Shown: in pieces, positions 34,574 to 64,000 of the stretch
Position numbering within the stretch: position 1 is the stretch's first letter
Layout of the letters: each line of letters starts with the position of its first letter
Assembly (NCBI RefSeq): GCF_043641665.1
Contig: NC_092191.1
Span: 20,863,501 to 20,927,500 of the forward strand
Length of the DNA: 64,000 bases
Origin: Enoplosus armatus
Lineage: Eukaryota > Chordata > Actinopteri > Centrarchiformes > Enoplosidae
Reading direction: 5' to 3'
Program-made: the position numbers and the translations under genes
The notes under the pieces: generated by a model
Seen by the model: the letters and a program-made list of their open reading frames with translations, nothing else
Databases searched by the model: none
What the model was told of the DNA's origin: nothing

Positions 34574-37190
34574 TAGACATTATCACATCAAGTCACACGA
34601 CAGACACAACATCACTTCTCTACCTGTGATGACAGAGTCCATCACCAATCAGGTGTAAAGAAACCTCTTCAGGTGTTTAGAAACCTGACAGCAAGTTGTT
34701 AAGAAATCCTGGTGAATGAAGTGTAGATCTTGTCCTTCAGCTCAGGTGCTTTGCGCACCGTAGAGAGCCATCACTGTGGAGAGGTTACTAGCACTTACGA
34801 TGCACAGTGATATAGTTAATCTCAGTATTTCCATTGTGGAAGCTGCTCCACCTTGTCTTCCACATGCATACTCCTTGTTTTTCTGATAACACTGTATCTA
34901 AAATAAATCTCTTTATTGGAAAACAATAAAAGTATAGATCCTTTCTTCAGCTCAGGTGCTTTACGCACCGTAGAGAACCATCACTGTGGAGAGGTTACTA
35001 GTACTTACGATGCACAGTGATATGGTTAATCTCAGTATTTCCATTGTGGAAGCTGCTCCACCTTGTCTTCCAGATGCATACTCCCTGTCCTTCTGCTAGC
35101 ATTGTATCCAAAGTAAATCTCTTTATTGGAAAACAATATAAGTATAGATCCTTTCTTCAGCTCAGGTGCTTTACGCACCGTAGAGAGCCATCACTGTGGA
35201 GAGGTTACTAGCACTTACGATGCACAGTGATATGGTTCATCTCTTGATCAGTATTTCCATTGTGGAAGCTGCTCCACCTTGTCTTCCAGATGCATACTCC
35301 TTGTTTTGCTGATAGCACTGTATCTAAAATAAATCTCTTTATTGGAGAACAATATAAGTATAGATCCTTTCTTCAGTTCAGGTGCTTTACGCACCGTAGA
35401 GAGCCATCACTGTGGAGAGGTTACTAGCACTTACGATGCACAGTGATATGGATCATCTTTTGATCCGCGTTTCCAGTTATCGCCCATGGTTCCTGTATAA
35501 CAGTAGGTACAACATTCTGCTCCAAAGCGTGTGCATACTCCTTGTTCTTCTGGTAGCACTGTATCCAAAGTAAATCTCTTTATTGGAAAACAATAAAAGT
35601 ATAGATCCTTTCTTCAGCTCAGGTGCTTTACGCACCGTAGAGAACCATCACTGTGGAGAGGTTACTAGCACTTACGATGCACAGTGATATAGTTAATTTA
35701 TCTTGGTCAGTTCGTCCTTCAGTGTTTTGGGTACATTTATCCAAACAACATCATCAGCACCTTGAATTCAGTTACACTAAGCTTCTTCCACACTATTGTT
35801 ACAATCCAAGTGGTAAGAAACCCGGCAAACAAACAATATAGGTGTAGATCTTGTCCTTCAGCTCGGGTGCTTTACGCACCGTAGAGAGCCATCACTGTGG
35901 AGAGGTTACTAGCACTTACGATGCACAGTGATATAGTTAATCTCAGTATTTCCATTGTGGAAGCTGCTCCACCTTGTCTTCCAGATGCATACTCCTTGTC
36001 CTTCTGCTAGCATTGTATCCAAAGTAAATCTCTTTATTGGAAAACAATATAAGTATAGATCCTTTCTTCAGCTCAGGTGCTTTACGCACCGTAGAGAACC
36101 ATCATTGTGGAGAGGTTACTAGCACTTACGATGCACAGTGATATGGTTCATCTCTTGATCAGTATTTCCATTGTGGAAGCTGCTCCACCTTGTCTTCCAG
36201 ATGCATACTCCTTGTTTTTATGATAGCACTGTATCCAAAGTAAATCTCTTTATTGGAAAAAAACCCCAATATAGGTGTAGATCTTTCCTTCAGCTCAGGT
36301 GCTTTACGCACCGTAGAGAGCCATCACTGTGGAGAGGTTACTAGCACTTACGATGCACAGTGATATGGATCATCTTTTGATCCGCGTTTCCAGTTATCGC
36401 CCATGGTTCCTGTATAACAGTAGGTACAACATTCTGCTCCAAAGAGTGTGCATACTCCTTGTTCTTCTGGTAGCACTGTATCCAAAGTAAATCTCTTTAT
36501 TGGAAAACAAACAACTTAAGTACAGATCCTTTCTTCAGCTCAGGTGCTTTGCGCACCGTAGAGAGCCATCACTGTGGAGAGGTTACTAGCACTTACGATG
36601 CACAGTGATATAGTTAATCTCAGTATTTCCATTGTGGAAGCTGCTCCACCTTGTCTTCCAGATGCATACTCCTTGTTTTTCTGATAGCACTGTATCTAAA
36701 ATAAATCTCCTTATTGGAAAACAATATAAGTACAGATCCTTTCTTCAGTTCAGGTGCTTTACGCACCGTAGAGAACCATCACTGTGGAGAGGTTACTAGC
36801 ACTTACGATGCACAGTGATATGGTGAATTTATCTTGGCCAGTTCGTCCTTCAGTGTTTTGGGTACATTTATCCAAACAACATCATCAGCACCTTGAATTC
36901 AGTTACACTAAGCTTCTTCCACACTATTGTTACAATCCAAGTGGTAAGAAACCCGGCAAACAAACAATATAGGTGTAGATCTTGTCCTTCAGCTCGGGTG
37001 CTTTACGCACCGTAGAGAGCCATCACTGTGGAGAGGTTACTAGCACTTACGATGCACAGTGATATAGTTAATTTATCTTGGTCAGTTCGTCCTTCAGTGC
37101 TTTGGGTACATTTATCCAAACAACATCATCAGCAACCTTGAATTCAGTTACACTAAGCTTCTTCCACACTATGTTTTACAATGTATTCTC
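34574..37190. repeat. Eleven-copy tandem array with an invariant-length 73-bp hairpin core
   Basis: The core runs from CTCAGGTGCT (or TTCAGG/CTCGGG) to CAGTGATAT and occurs at 34741, 34951, 35161, 35377, 35618, 35862, 36072, 36294, 36539, 36749 and 36993. Every copy is exactly 73 bases, with at most a few substitutions. Within it GGTGC-TTTAC-GCACC can form a 5-bp stem, and ATCACTGTG pairs with CACAGTGAT across a 24-base loop. Period lengths are 210-245 bases because three spacer classes alternate: class A follows cores 1, 2, 3, 6, 7 and 9, class B follows 4 and 8, class C follows 5, 10 and 11. A and B share a 3' half containing AAATCTCTTTATTGGAAAAC. Around 34574-34740 a degenerate partial unit is seen. 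No protein frame, transposase or splice pattern explains it. It could be a satellite with higher-order structure or a cluster of structured RNAs. Confidence 0.9.
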
Positions 37191-37989
37191 TCTCTACTTT
37201 TAACAGGCCGTCAGTTGTGGGCTTAATGCCCTGTATTGCTTGTAGTGAGAAAATGGTCTTTAATTAGCATTGGTATTGGCTCTGTCAGGGGCACTACTAC
37301 GACATTTTACTTCACTACATTTGGCAGCGATAGTTACTACTTACTGTGCAGATACAGATTTCATCTTATTTAACATATGATCATCTTTTAAAATATGTTG
37401 CATTGTTAAAGATTAATCTACCTATCAACACGTGAAGTACTTCGTTGATTTCCCCCTTGACAGCATGCAACATTTAAATACAGCTTACACGTATTGATGA
37501 ATCAGTATTGATAAATCAATAATCCAATATATAATGAAGACTTTGAAAGGAGCAAATCTGCATGATAAGAACCAGCATTTTTGTGGATGATACTTCTGCA
37601 AGTTAAGTAAAATGTTGAATTTGAAAACGTACTTACCTGCTGCCTTCACTGACGCTACAGTTCACTAACTATCTTTGTATTTCTCTTGAGATATGGACAG
37701 TTTTCCTCGAGTAAATTGAAGCTCCTGCACTCAGTGTAGTCTTCTGGTGAAATGAACCGACTGCTGAGGGAACAGAATCACTGACTGTGTGGAACATTCT
37801 ATAATGTGCATTGTGACATCAAACATGAAATACTCCATTCCATGGATCAAACAGGATCATATTGTTGGCTATTTCATCCATGACCAATGGTATTAATGCA
37901 ACAACTGGTGTTAATGCCCCTATCTCCTCTCTGCCCACTGGAATACTCCTTATTTCAGTTCAGTGCACTTGTAAAGTCAGCAGGGGCAA

Positions 37990-38065
37990 ATATGAATAAT
38001 AACAAACTTAATTTGTATAGCACATTTCATATATGACGTGCAGCTCAAAGTGTTTTATTTATTTG
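37990..38065. repeat. LINE-like 3' tail fragment
   Basis: AATAATAACAAACTTAATTT followed by GTATAGCACATTTCATA and GTGCAGCTCAAAGTG is a familiar teleost dispersed tail sequence, probably the 3' end of a non-LTR element. Only this short part is recognisable. Confidence 0.5.
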
Positions 38066-38095
38066 TTTTTCACCTGCTTGTACACAATAGCCGTA

Positions 38096-38325
38096 TGGGT
38101 AAAGCTTTATATTAAGTCCTTATAATATGCTGATTAACTTTACCTTGTGTTAATAAGACTATATAAGTGTTAATAATAGCACCAAGTTTCTTAATGATGT
38201 TAATGATTTAATGGTGCTATTATTAACACATTATAATATTAAAAATAATCTTATAAGGACTTACAAGGGCATTAAAACCTATTAGCTAACGCTTATTATA
38301 AGGACCTTAATGTAAAGTGTGACCC
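38096..38325. mobile_element. Palindromic AT-rich MITE just upstream of smap1
   Basis: The left end AAAGCTTTATATTAAGTCCT and following TATAATA is mirrored by the right end, whose reverse complement reads CACTTTACATTAAGGTCCTT then ATAATA. Inside is a perfect 18-base inverted repeat: GTGTTAATAATAGCACCA at 38167-38184 and its complement at 38212-38229, separated by 27 bases. The element ends about 380 bases before the smap1 start codon. Confidence 0.8.
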
Positions 38326-38525
38326 TATATGTTTCTGCCTGCTAATCTTTTCAGCCGGATGTCTTGTTTGTGTGTCTTTTCTGCACATTTATATGTACGT
38401 ACGTTAAAGGCCACTGGAAACTGGTGTCATATTCCCTGTGTATCCAAACATAATCTGCAAATCAAGCTGATTCTGATTCATGTGCCGCTGTCTAAAAAAA
38501 TCCGACAGTCTTGAAGGCAGCAGGG

Positions 38526-38704
38526 ATGATGCTGCCTCGGATCCATATTACCTTGTTAGCAGGTTGCAAGCTAGCTGAATACGAGCGGCACAGTGCGGCT
38601 ACACGGGGATGTCCCACCCTTTTTAACGCAAGCTGCGAGGACTCCGGGTTTTTTTTTTTTATCGGCTCTACGCAAGCGGGACTTAACTCCCAAACTTTGG
38701 CGAA

Positions 38705-38708
<4 letters not shown>
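38526..38708 (+). other. smap1: Upstream open reading frame overlapping the smap1 start codon
   Basis: An ATG at 38526 opens a 60-codon frame that ends in TGA at 38706-38708, sharing the ATGA tetranucleotide with the smap1 ATG at 38705. It matters only if the mRNA begins upstream of 38526, which is not known. The encoded peptide has no recognised domain. Confidence 0.35.
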
Positions 38709-56901
<18,193 letters not shown>

Positions 56902-57950
56902 GTGAGTATCAACGTCACTTCTTGTCTTTTTTAACGTTTTGACTTTTGGCCCGTCAGTCCACGTTATTGTTAGAACTGTGTACAGAGCTGCCATGGTTGG
57001 AGGCCACTTCAAGAACGTGCGCATCAACTACTGTATGTTGCATATGTTTGGTACGAGGCTGTTTCTGCTGAAGACAGAAAGCAACTTAGACGCAAAATGA
57101 CAGCCTTTCTCTCCCTTTAGCCTACGTGCGTTTTCCATTTTTTTGTGGAAAGTGTTTTTAAGTTATAAAATCTGCATACACAATCTTATATTTTAGGAGA
57201 CTTCATGTTAGTGATCAAACATGGATGATTTCCCGTCTCTTGGCGAGAAACTGAAAATGAATGCAAAAAGGCTAGAAAACTGCATCAAAGAGCGTGTGCA
57301 TGGTTTTGGCTGCCGGGGTGTTAAAAGTTGAAATGTTCTACTTATATTACCATATTTGGCATCTTCTCCTCGCACAAGACATTCGAATGAGCTGCAGCAC
57401 CGACTTGTCTGTGCCAAGGCCTCGTGGTTGGCTTCCGGTATCTGTCTTTCACTCGCCGCTCCTGTAAAGTTTGTGTTTTTTATTTATTTATTTATTTTTT
57501 TACAGACGCTGACCTTCTCTGCACTTTAATCTATCACTCTGGTGATGTTTTCTAAGCTTAAATGTGTGGAAACGGCAGTGAAATCGCTTTCAACCACGAT
57601 TTTTTTCAGCCCAAAGGACAAAGTCTCATTGCATCTGATACCAGGAGTTGGCGCGCACACTAAGAGAATAACCTTTTCAAAAAATACTGTAATCTCCTGA
57701 TACAGGTCTTTATCAGTAAGTGGAGATGTGTGTGTGGATGCGTTTGAAGCTTCTTTTTGTGTGGATGATGTGAGAGAAAGGATGTGATTGTGTGGGCGTG
57801 TATGTGGGTGGGTGCACATTTCCTTGTATTGTTTCCTGAGAGATTATCTGTGTAAGGTGTATGTTCTTCGAGTGTTTCAGTGGGTGGGTTGCTTCTATAC
57901 CGCGCGTTATGCAAGGCAGTGCGAACGCTCACCAAAATGTATGTGAAGCA

Positions 57951-58015
<65 letters not shown>

Positions 58016-58159
58016 CACGAATAACCTTCTGTGTTCCCGACTAAAATCGACCATTACACTCCCTAGCAGGTCCTGGCTGTACTGTATGGAAGGTAGAGCT
58101 GAACAATTGCAGTTATTATTTTGGACTATTTTGGAGTGTAAAGTCAACACTAACTGCTA

Positions 58160-58380
58160 CCGGAGACTGTATATAAAGATGGCCGACGCGTCTCCGCTTC
58201 CTCCCACTGTACAAAAGCGAAGCCTGACTCTCCCGGATGCGGCCGCTGCCATCTTGCGCTGGTGACGTCATATGGAGTCTGCGCCATGGTGACCTGCGAG
58301 TGGAGCCGCGGTATCGAGGCCCCGCCCCCGCACGACCCAATCGCGAGCACACCACAGTCTTAACACAGCTGTCAATCACG
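58160..58380. promoter_or_regulatory. GC-rich island with TATA, CRE and GC-box motifs inside an intron
   Basis: TATATAAAG at 58170-58178, AAGATGGCCGAC (YY1-like) at 58176, a perfect palindromic CRE TGACGTCA at 58263-58270, GGCCCCGCCCCCG at 58318-58330 and GACCCAATCG (CCAAT-like) near 58334 occur within about 200 bases. It may also be a dispersed repeat, since similar text is familiar to me from other fish. No first exon is evident. Confidence 0.35.
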
Positions 58381-59832
58381 ACGTGTCCTGTTTGAAGGCA
58401 CCAATTGTTACAGTGAGCACGCAGAGGAATACCAGGGCCCTAAAAAAACAGAGGCAGCTAAATGGAATTAAGCCATCATTCAATTTATTATTCACACGTG
58501 TCAGAACCTCTTCCGTGGGAAAAAAAGGCCGCCTTCATCGTCTTCATGTGTGACATGTTCTTGTTTAATACCAAGCCAAGTTCAACAGTCGCTGAATAAT
58601 TGTTTCACCTTTTACAGCGAAAGCGATTGTTAACAGAGTCATTCTCGATGGAAGTAGCCGCTCAGTTTGATTTTGAAGCAGTCAGGCCCTGATGTAAGGC
58701 ATCAAGCACACTCAGAGCAAATATTGTGCAATAATATGAGCACGGGAATGTAAAAGGCCTGCCAGCTGGCAGACATTTCTATCCTCATAGCCTCACACTG
58801 CGCTCAAGCTAGCCAGGCTACACGCTGAAAGGAAGGTACACACAAACACAAACTGAACAGCATGTTAAAAAAAACCACACTCTCAAACATAAACACCAAA
58901 TGTGTTACATCAATGCAAAATGTCTTGTTCGCACCAGTCTTTCTCTGGCACGTCCTTATGCCATCTCTCCGTTCCTTCCTCTCATTGTCTCTCTCTTCGT
59001 TTCCCTCGTCCTCTTCCTCGCTCTGTTTCTCAGTTTGTCCTTCTTCTTCTTCTTCTTCGTCTTTCCTCTCGCCTCCCGCCTCCCTCTCTCTCTGTTTTCT
59101 CTGGCTTTCTCTGAAGCGTTGCCAGCAGCCAGACTGTGATCTAGGATCTGTTCCTGCCACCCACACAGACGGCTCGGCTTTTATATGCAAATTAATTATT
59201 AAAAACAACTCATTATCACTTTAAGCAGTTTGGTGCAGATGGAGGAAGAAGAGGAGAGGGCGGGCTACAGTAACCCTGAGCTGTGGTGTGTGTCTGTATG
59301 TATGTATGTATGTATGTATGTATATGCGTGTGTGTGTGTTGCTGTGGCTTGTTTGTTGAGCGCTCATAGAAGAGAAACAGTTTGTGTCTCTGCATGTCAC
59401 TCACTGTAGTTACATCACCATACTGTACTCCATTTGTTTACCAGTATGAATGATATACACACTTAGTTGAAACTGGACAGGGTCAGTTTTAATACTGTAC
59501 AACGACGGATGCAGTTGGTCCTTCCCATTCTGGTTGTCCAAGATAAATGCAGCCAAATTGATGCCAACGGCACATTTTGACTGGTTTGACTGGAGCGGTC
59601 ACGCTTTCTGAGGACCAGTTGTTTTTAGAAAAAAAAAAAAATTTGTTCCCTCAAACCAAAAGTATGGCATTCAAAAAGCCTTATTGGTGCAGACGTGGAC
59701 CTCAAGTTCAAGCACATGTAAGACTTTGAAGTGCTGTATTTGTGTTTGTTCACAGTGGAGTACATGAGTGCATCCACTCCATTTCCATTGCCCGTGAAGC
59801 ATGAGCTCATTGTTCTGCCATGAGTGAATTAG

Positions 59833-59876
<44 letters not shown>

Positions 59877-60539
59877 AGTATATGGACCACACATTATTTC
59901 AATGTTACTGGAATCAACAAGACATCGGAGTGCATCTTGCAACCCCCTCTGTGACGACCCAGTGATTGGCCTAAAAATGTCACCCGAGAGCAGCGCGGTC
60001 GGCCCGGAGGAGGACTTTGCTGATTTTCAACCTTATTTGCCTGAGTTAGTCACGGGGATGTCCTGCCCGCTGTGTCCACAGCACTTGGCGATGTTCCGTG
60101 TTCTCCGGCAGCCAGCTGTGGCAGCCTACTTAACGTCTGCCGTCCACCGACATATTGCATTCTGACATCAGTGGACGGCAGAGGAGCTACAGGGAGAGTT
60201 TGGCTAAAGCCGCTGTTGTTTTGTTGCTGAGCAGGAGAACACAGATTCCCCCGGCAATTTTAATGGCACTTGAGGAGTTAACGGCTAATGGATGAGGGCA
60301 GATTTGACTTTCACATAATTAATTGTGTAGTTTTGTAAATGTGTAATTGGAATTTGCATTGAACACTAATGTTGTCAGTTTCAATCTAACGTAAGCTTTC
60401 ATTTTCAGCATTAGTACCTGGTCACACAGCCACGTTTGTTTGGTACAGGCTTGATAACATGGAGGCTACTTGTGGAGCTAGCTAGCTAGCTAGCTAGCTT
60501 GTTACGGCTATTAGCAGGCCTTTTGACTCCTGTTTCATG

Positions 60540-61110
60540 GCTTGCAGCAAAGCATGACTCTTTAGTGCAGTGTTGCTGTGATGCTTGGCTCTGACAATGG
60601 CAGCCCACCACTTTGGTCCAGACCGGAATATCTTAACGACTATGAGATGGAAGAAATTCATGGCTCCCAGTGGACGAATCCTACTCACTTTGGTGATCTC
60701 CTGACTTTTTTTCTTTTTACATATCAAATTAAACAACTTAACATCCACTGGAGGAATCGGTACAAAATTCATAGTTCCCAGACTTGGGCGCTCCCCTGAG
60801 TGAAATGCATTCATGACTTTTGGGATGGGAATGCCATGAAATGTGGTACGCACACCGGGATGAATTGTAATCACTTTTTGTGATTCCCTGACTTTTCATT
60901 TACCGCTAGCATGCTAACATGCAAACACGCTTAACTAAAAGGGTTAGCATAGTAAACACCTTTGCTTGCTAAACATCAGCGTGTTAACATTGTCATTGTG
61001 AGCATCCTAGCATGCTGACGTTAGCGTTTAGCGCATGGCACTGTTGTGCCCAAGTACAGCCTCACAGAGCTGCTAGCATGGCCGTGGAGTCTTTTGCTTG
61101 GCTCTAAGCA
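60540..61110. repeat. Interspersed teleost repeat, longer copy
   Basis: Contains CACTTTGGTCCAGACCGGAA, two GGTGATCTCCTGACTT-type blocks, ATGCCATGAAATGTGGTACG, then GCTAGCATGCTAACATGC, a TTTGCTTGCTAAACATCAGC block and AGTACAGCCTCACAGAGCTG followed by CTAGCATGG. The second half matches the copy at 19780-20060. It is recognised as a very common teleost dispersed family; I do not assign a class. Confidence 0.7.
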
Positions 61111-63851
61111 AAAGTTCATTGCAGATTTACTTTGTGACTGTGAGAAAATCCACTGATTTAATATGTATACCCTCTCGCTTTCTAGTCTAAGTGTAAAGCA
61201 CAGACATGCAAATACAGAAAAGCAGAGCTTGCAACGTAGCTCAGTGCTACCAAAAGCTGAAATAGAGCGAAGGCCTGCCTTATCAGACTGCAAACAGGTG
61301 GCAGTCGGCGCATGTTGTTCATCTATCAAGTGTTTATCTTTTCTTTCTGACCCGTGTCGTTATTGAAGTGTATCCAGTTCTATACAAAGTCCTCTATGAT
61401 GGATGCATTTGCGATTGTGAGCAGATTTGTGTTGTCTACCGCCACCACGTCACAAATTTAAACACAGCTCAAGGTCATTCAGTCCACCATGACTCGATGT
61501 TCTTTCAGAACGCTGTGGAATTACATTACAGCTTAAACATCTGAAACCATCCCTCAGCCGCCATCATTCTTGTTTTATTAGTCTCTGTGCAACTATAACT
61601 ATTTATAACACTTCACTCCAGCAAGTGTCCTCTGTAAGACTACAAATGAAGCTGTTAAAGGGCTACCCAGCGCACAGGTTTCAGTCAAGATGTTAACCAT
61701 CTTTCTGTCTCACTATCAGTAGTCGCCCCAGCAGATAGCCAGGCACTTCTATCTCCCTGTCCTAATATCTATTCAACCTCTGTTCATCCTCTTTCACCCA
61801 GCTCTCTCTACTCCTCTTGTTATCTATCCACTCTTTATCATGCTGCGCCCCCCCCCCCCCCCACTCCTCCCTCTTACCCTCCAGCCTCTTTTCTCTTTAT
61901 CTTCATCATCAGCCCATCTGTGACTGTTTAGTGCTGTGTCGACATCTCCGGCAGCATCAAAGTCGGAAGAGGAGGAAGTTTTGAGAGAGGGGGGCAAAAA
62001 AAAAAAAGCCAAAAAAAAAAAAGCCTGAAAGACGTCAACAGAAGTAGGGGGATAGAAAATTCTCTGAATTCACATCTCTGCTGCGCTCCTTTCACCACCA
62101 CAGGCAACAAGAGCAAGCGGCCGTTTGATGCCTTAACAGTTGAGGAGGGTTGGGGGGGAGGATGGGAAATGGAGAAAGATGAAAAATGGGGAAAACATTC
62201 CTCTGTTCTGCCCTCGGAAAGACACAGTCAGTGTTAGTTTCCATCCTGAGGTGGTTTAGAGAGGAGGAGGAGAAGGAGGAGGAGGAAGGCAATGATGGAA
62301 GGATAGGAGGTGGGTTGATGTTAATGATGTCACCTTTTCCTGTAAATTTCCTTTTTTTCTTTGGCTGTGTATTTTATCAGCAGTTCAAAATGGGACTCTC
62401 GTACAGTCCCGTTACAGATTTGCATTCCCTTAGACTCTCTGGTTCGACTTTGACCTACCATGCTTGCCGTAGCTGCTCACACACTTTCGGTTTTACCTGA
62501 AAACAGAAAAGGTAGCTTGTCCGGCTAAACTGTCAGCTTGTTTGCAACCTGTCCGAACTTTGTGTGCATCTCTTCCCCTTGGGACAATTTTTTTAGGGAT
62601 GTCTCCACATTCCGAGAAGCCAGCAATTACTTCGATACGACTGAGCTAGGCAAATAAAACCCAAGTGGTGATAAATCACACTTTTCCTTTAAGCTCAAAG
62701 TATACTGCCTGCTGTCTGGATCTGTGTCCATTTTTAAGTATGTCAAAGCCTTAGTAGCCAAAGTAAACTTTTCACAGTTTTTTGGAATGATCAGTCTGTT
62801 CAGCTGGTGCGTGGAGAGGCAGTACGTGGAGACAAGGCGCGAATCTTGAGGGAGGCAGCTGAAGCTGTGGTGCATATAGAAAGGCAGCGAACAGCCAGAT
62901 GGCAAAGAACAAACACGGAGGGGATAAAGACGAGGCCAAGGTAACATGGGAGCTGTTTAGCCCAATCTGTTAACCCACGCGTCTCGTCACAGGTCGGAAA
63001 GATTTGAGAAGTTCTGTGGTGAAGCAGCTGATGAGACTTTTGTCAGATTGGATTGGGATTGATTTTGAAGGCAGATTGAAAATGGCAGTAATTACTGTGG
63101 AAAGTGTGTGTTCAGTGTGTTTTTTTTTTTTTTTTTTTTTGCTAATGGCCTGCTTTCATGATAGATTTAGTGTGAACCAAGCTGTGGAAAGCATAAGTCA
63201 GGCTATTCACCATCTTAAAAAAAAAAAAAAAAAAAAAAATAATAATAATACTCGGTTTGAATTCTCTTGAGTCTCCTGAACAGGGACGTAGTCATATGCC
63301 ATGCATGCAAATATGGTACTGGGAATGATCTCTTCTTTACTGCTCCTCCTTCCTGTGTCTCCGTCCGGTCTGTCCATCTGGCACTGTTATAGCGTTAATA
63401 CCACTTCGTTAAATAAGGCCGCATCAAAAATATATAGCATAGGCTTAAATGCAAATAACTTTATATATATATATAAATTCAACTCGATTGCAAAGAGGAA
63501 AAGATTGAGCCTATTAATTATTTCAGTCTAAATTCTGGAGGCTGCTGCGGAGCTCTTGTGTACAGTGACTCGTGTTCTCCACTTTTTTTTTAACTTATTT
63601 TATGATATGTTTTTCCAGAGTGGCTGCAGGGTCAGAGGAGGACAGGGTTGCTGTCACCCTGTTTGATCACCGTTTCCTCCTCGGCAAAAGACTTTGATGA
63701 GCAGAGAAATAATCATTAAAAAAAAAAAAGAAATGGCTTGTGAAAACAGCCGTCTACTGTTGCTGCAAGACTGCAGAGTTCAATTCATGCCTGCTCTCGG
63801 TCTGTCTCACAGGTCAACGGCAGGTTGATAGAGGTCATCCCTACACTCTAT

Positions 63852-63854
<3 letters not shown>

Positions 63855-63904
<50 letters not shown>
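63855..63904. repeat. (TG)n microsatellite
   Basis: Uninterrupted TG repeat of about 25 units near the right edge of the window. Confidence 0.95.
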
Positions 63905-63905
<1 letters not shown>

Positions 63906-64000
63906 CCCTATTTTGACGCCATTCTTTCTGTGCAGCTGTGGGGCTGAATATAACCTCAGCTTGCAGCATCTACTGAAGCAAAGAGAAAATCCCCCTTCAG

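Larger units (their letters stand above)
37191..38500. other. Intergenic DNA upstream of smap1
   Basis: Ordinary AT-rich DNA holding two repeat pieces at 37990-38065 and 38096-38325. No open frame with domain character is present. Confidence 0.6.
56902..64000 (+). other. smap1: smap1 intron 4 (continues past the window)
   Basis: More than 7 kb without a recognised exon; the Lys/Glu-rich region that follows in SMAP1 was looked for and not found. It contains a long TG tract at 57953-58014, a GC-rich promoter-like island at 58160-58380, (TATG)n at 59295-59324, a TG tract at about 59837-59875, (GCTA)n at 60476-60499, an interspersed repeat at 60540-61110, a C15 run at 61848-61862, long T and A runs near 63120 and 63218, and a TG tract at 63855-63904. 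Confidence 0.8.

Noticed and set aside
34741..37065. CRISPR-like array
   Set aside because: Regular repeats with changing spacers resemble one, but the repeats are 73 bp, spacers fall into three repeated classes, and the host is a vertebrate genome.
34741..37065. miR-430/302-like microRNA cluster on the minus strand
   Set aside because: The reverse complement of the core contains TAAGTGCT, which includes that family's seed, but the bases fall in the loop of the hairpin and no complementary arm exists for a mature miRNA there.
60476..60499. (GCTA)6 palindromic tract as a regulatory site
   Set aside because: Simple tetranucleotide repeat with no supporting context.
62255..62300. Candidate Glu/Lys-rich smap1 exon 5
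   Set aside because: A purine-rich GAGGAG/AAGGAG stretch hints at the Lys/Glu region of SMAP1, but the frame does not match KEKEKKKEEKK-type sequence and lacks a good donor.

Overview
This window is teleost fish nuclear DNA, most likely percomorph. Three vertebrate genes with GT-AG introns lie on the + strand, in DNA dense with TG/CA microsatellites, long G or C homopolymers and interspersed repeats that I recognise from percomorph-type genomes. I cannot name the species.

Layout. 1-8508 is upstream DNA (probably intergenic or the 5' intron of sertad2) with microsatellites and a 20-bp minisatellite. 8509-9795 is the single coding exon of sertad2, a SERTA-domain transcriptional co-regulator, followed by a probable long 3' UTR to a poly(A) signal at 13951. 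13990-16750 is intergenic. 17602-28881 is a complete eight-exon slc1a4 (ASCT1-type neutral amino acid exchanger, 532 aa), with a possible amino-acid-response (CARE) motif upstream. 28882-34700 is 3' UTR or intergenic DNA with two related 150-200 bp segments and a possible minus-strand 3' end. About 34700-37190 is a striking tandem array: eleven copies of an exactly 73-bp core that contains an inverted repeat, joined by three classes of spacer. 37200-38700 holds an AT-rich palindromic MITE and the smap1 5' region. 38705 to beyond the end of the window is the 5' part of smap1 (four exons, the complete ArfGAP zinc finger and the start of the linker), with an 11-kb first intron.

The genes do not form a functional unit. 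sertad2 and slc1a4 are also neighbours on human 2p14, whereas SMAP1 is on human 6q13, so this order combines conserved synteny with a lineage rearrangement. Most of the remaining sequence is transposon debris (Tc1/mariner remnants, TIR MITEs, LINE-like tails) and simple repeats.

The best candidate for something undescribed is the 11-copy array between slc1a4 and smap1. The core keeps exactly the same length and its inverted repeat in every copy, while the spacers change identity around it.
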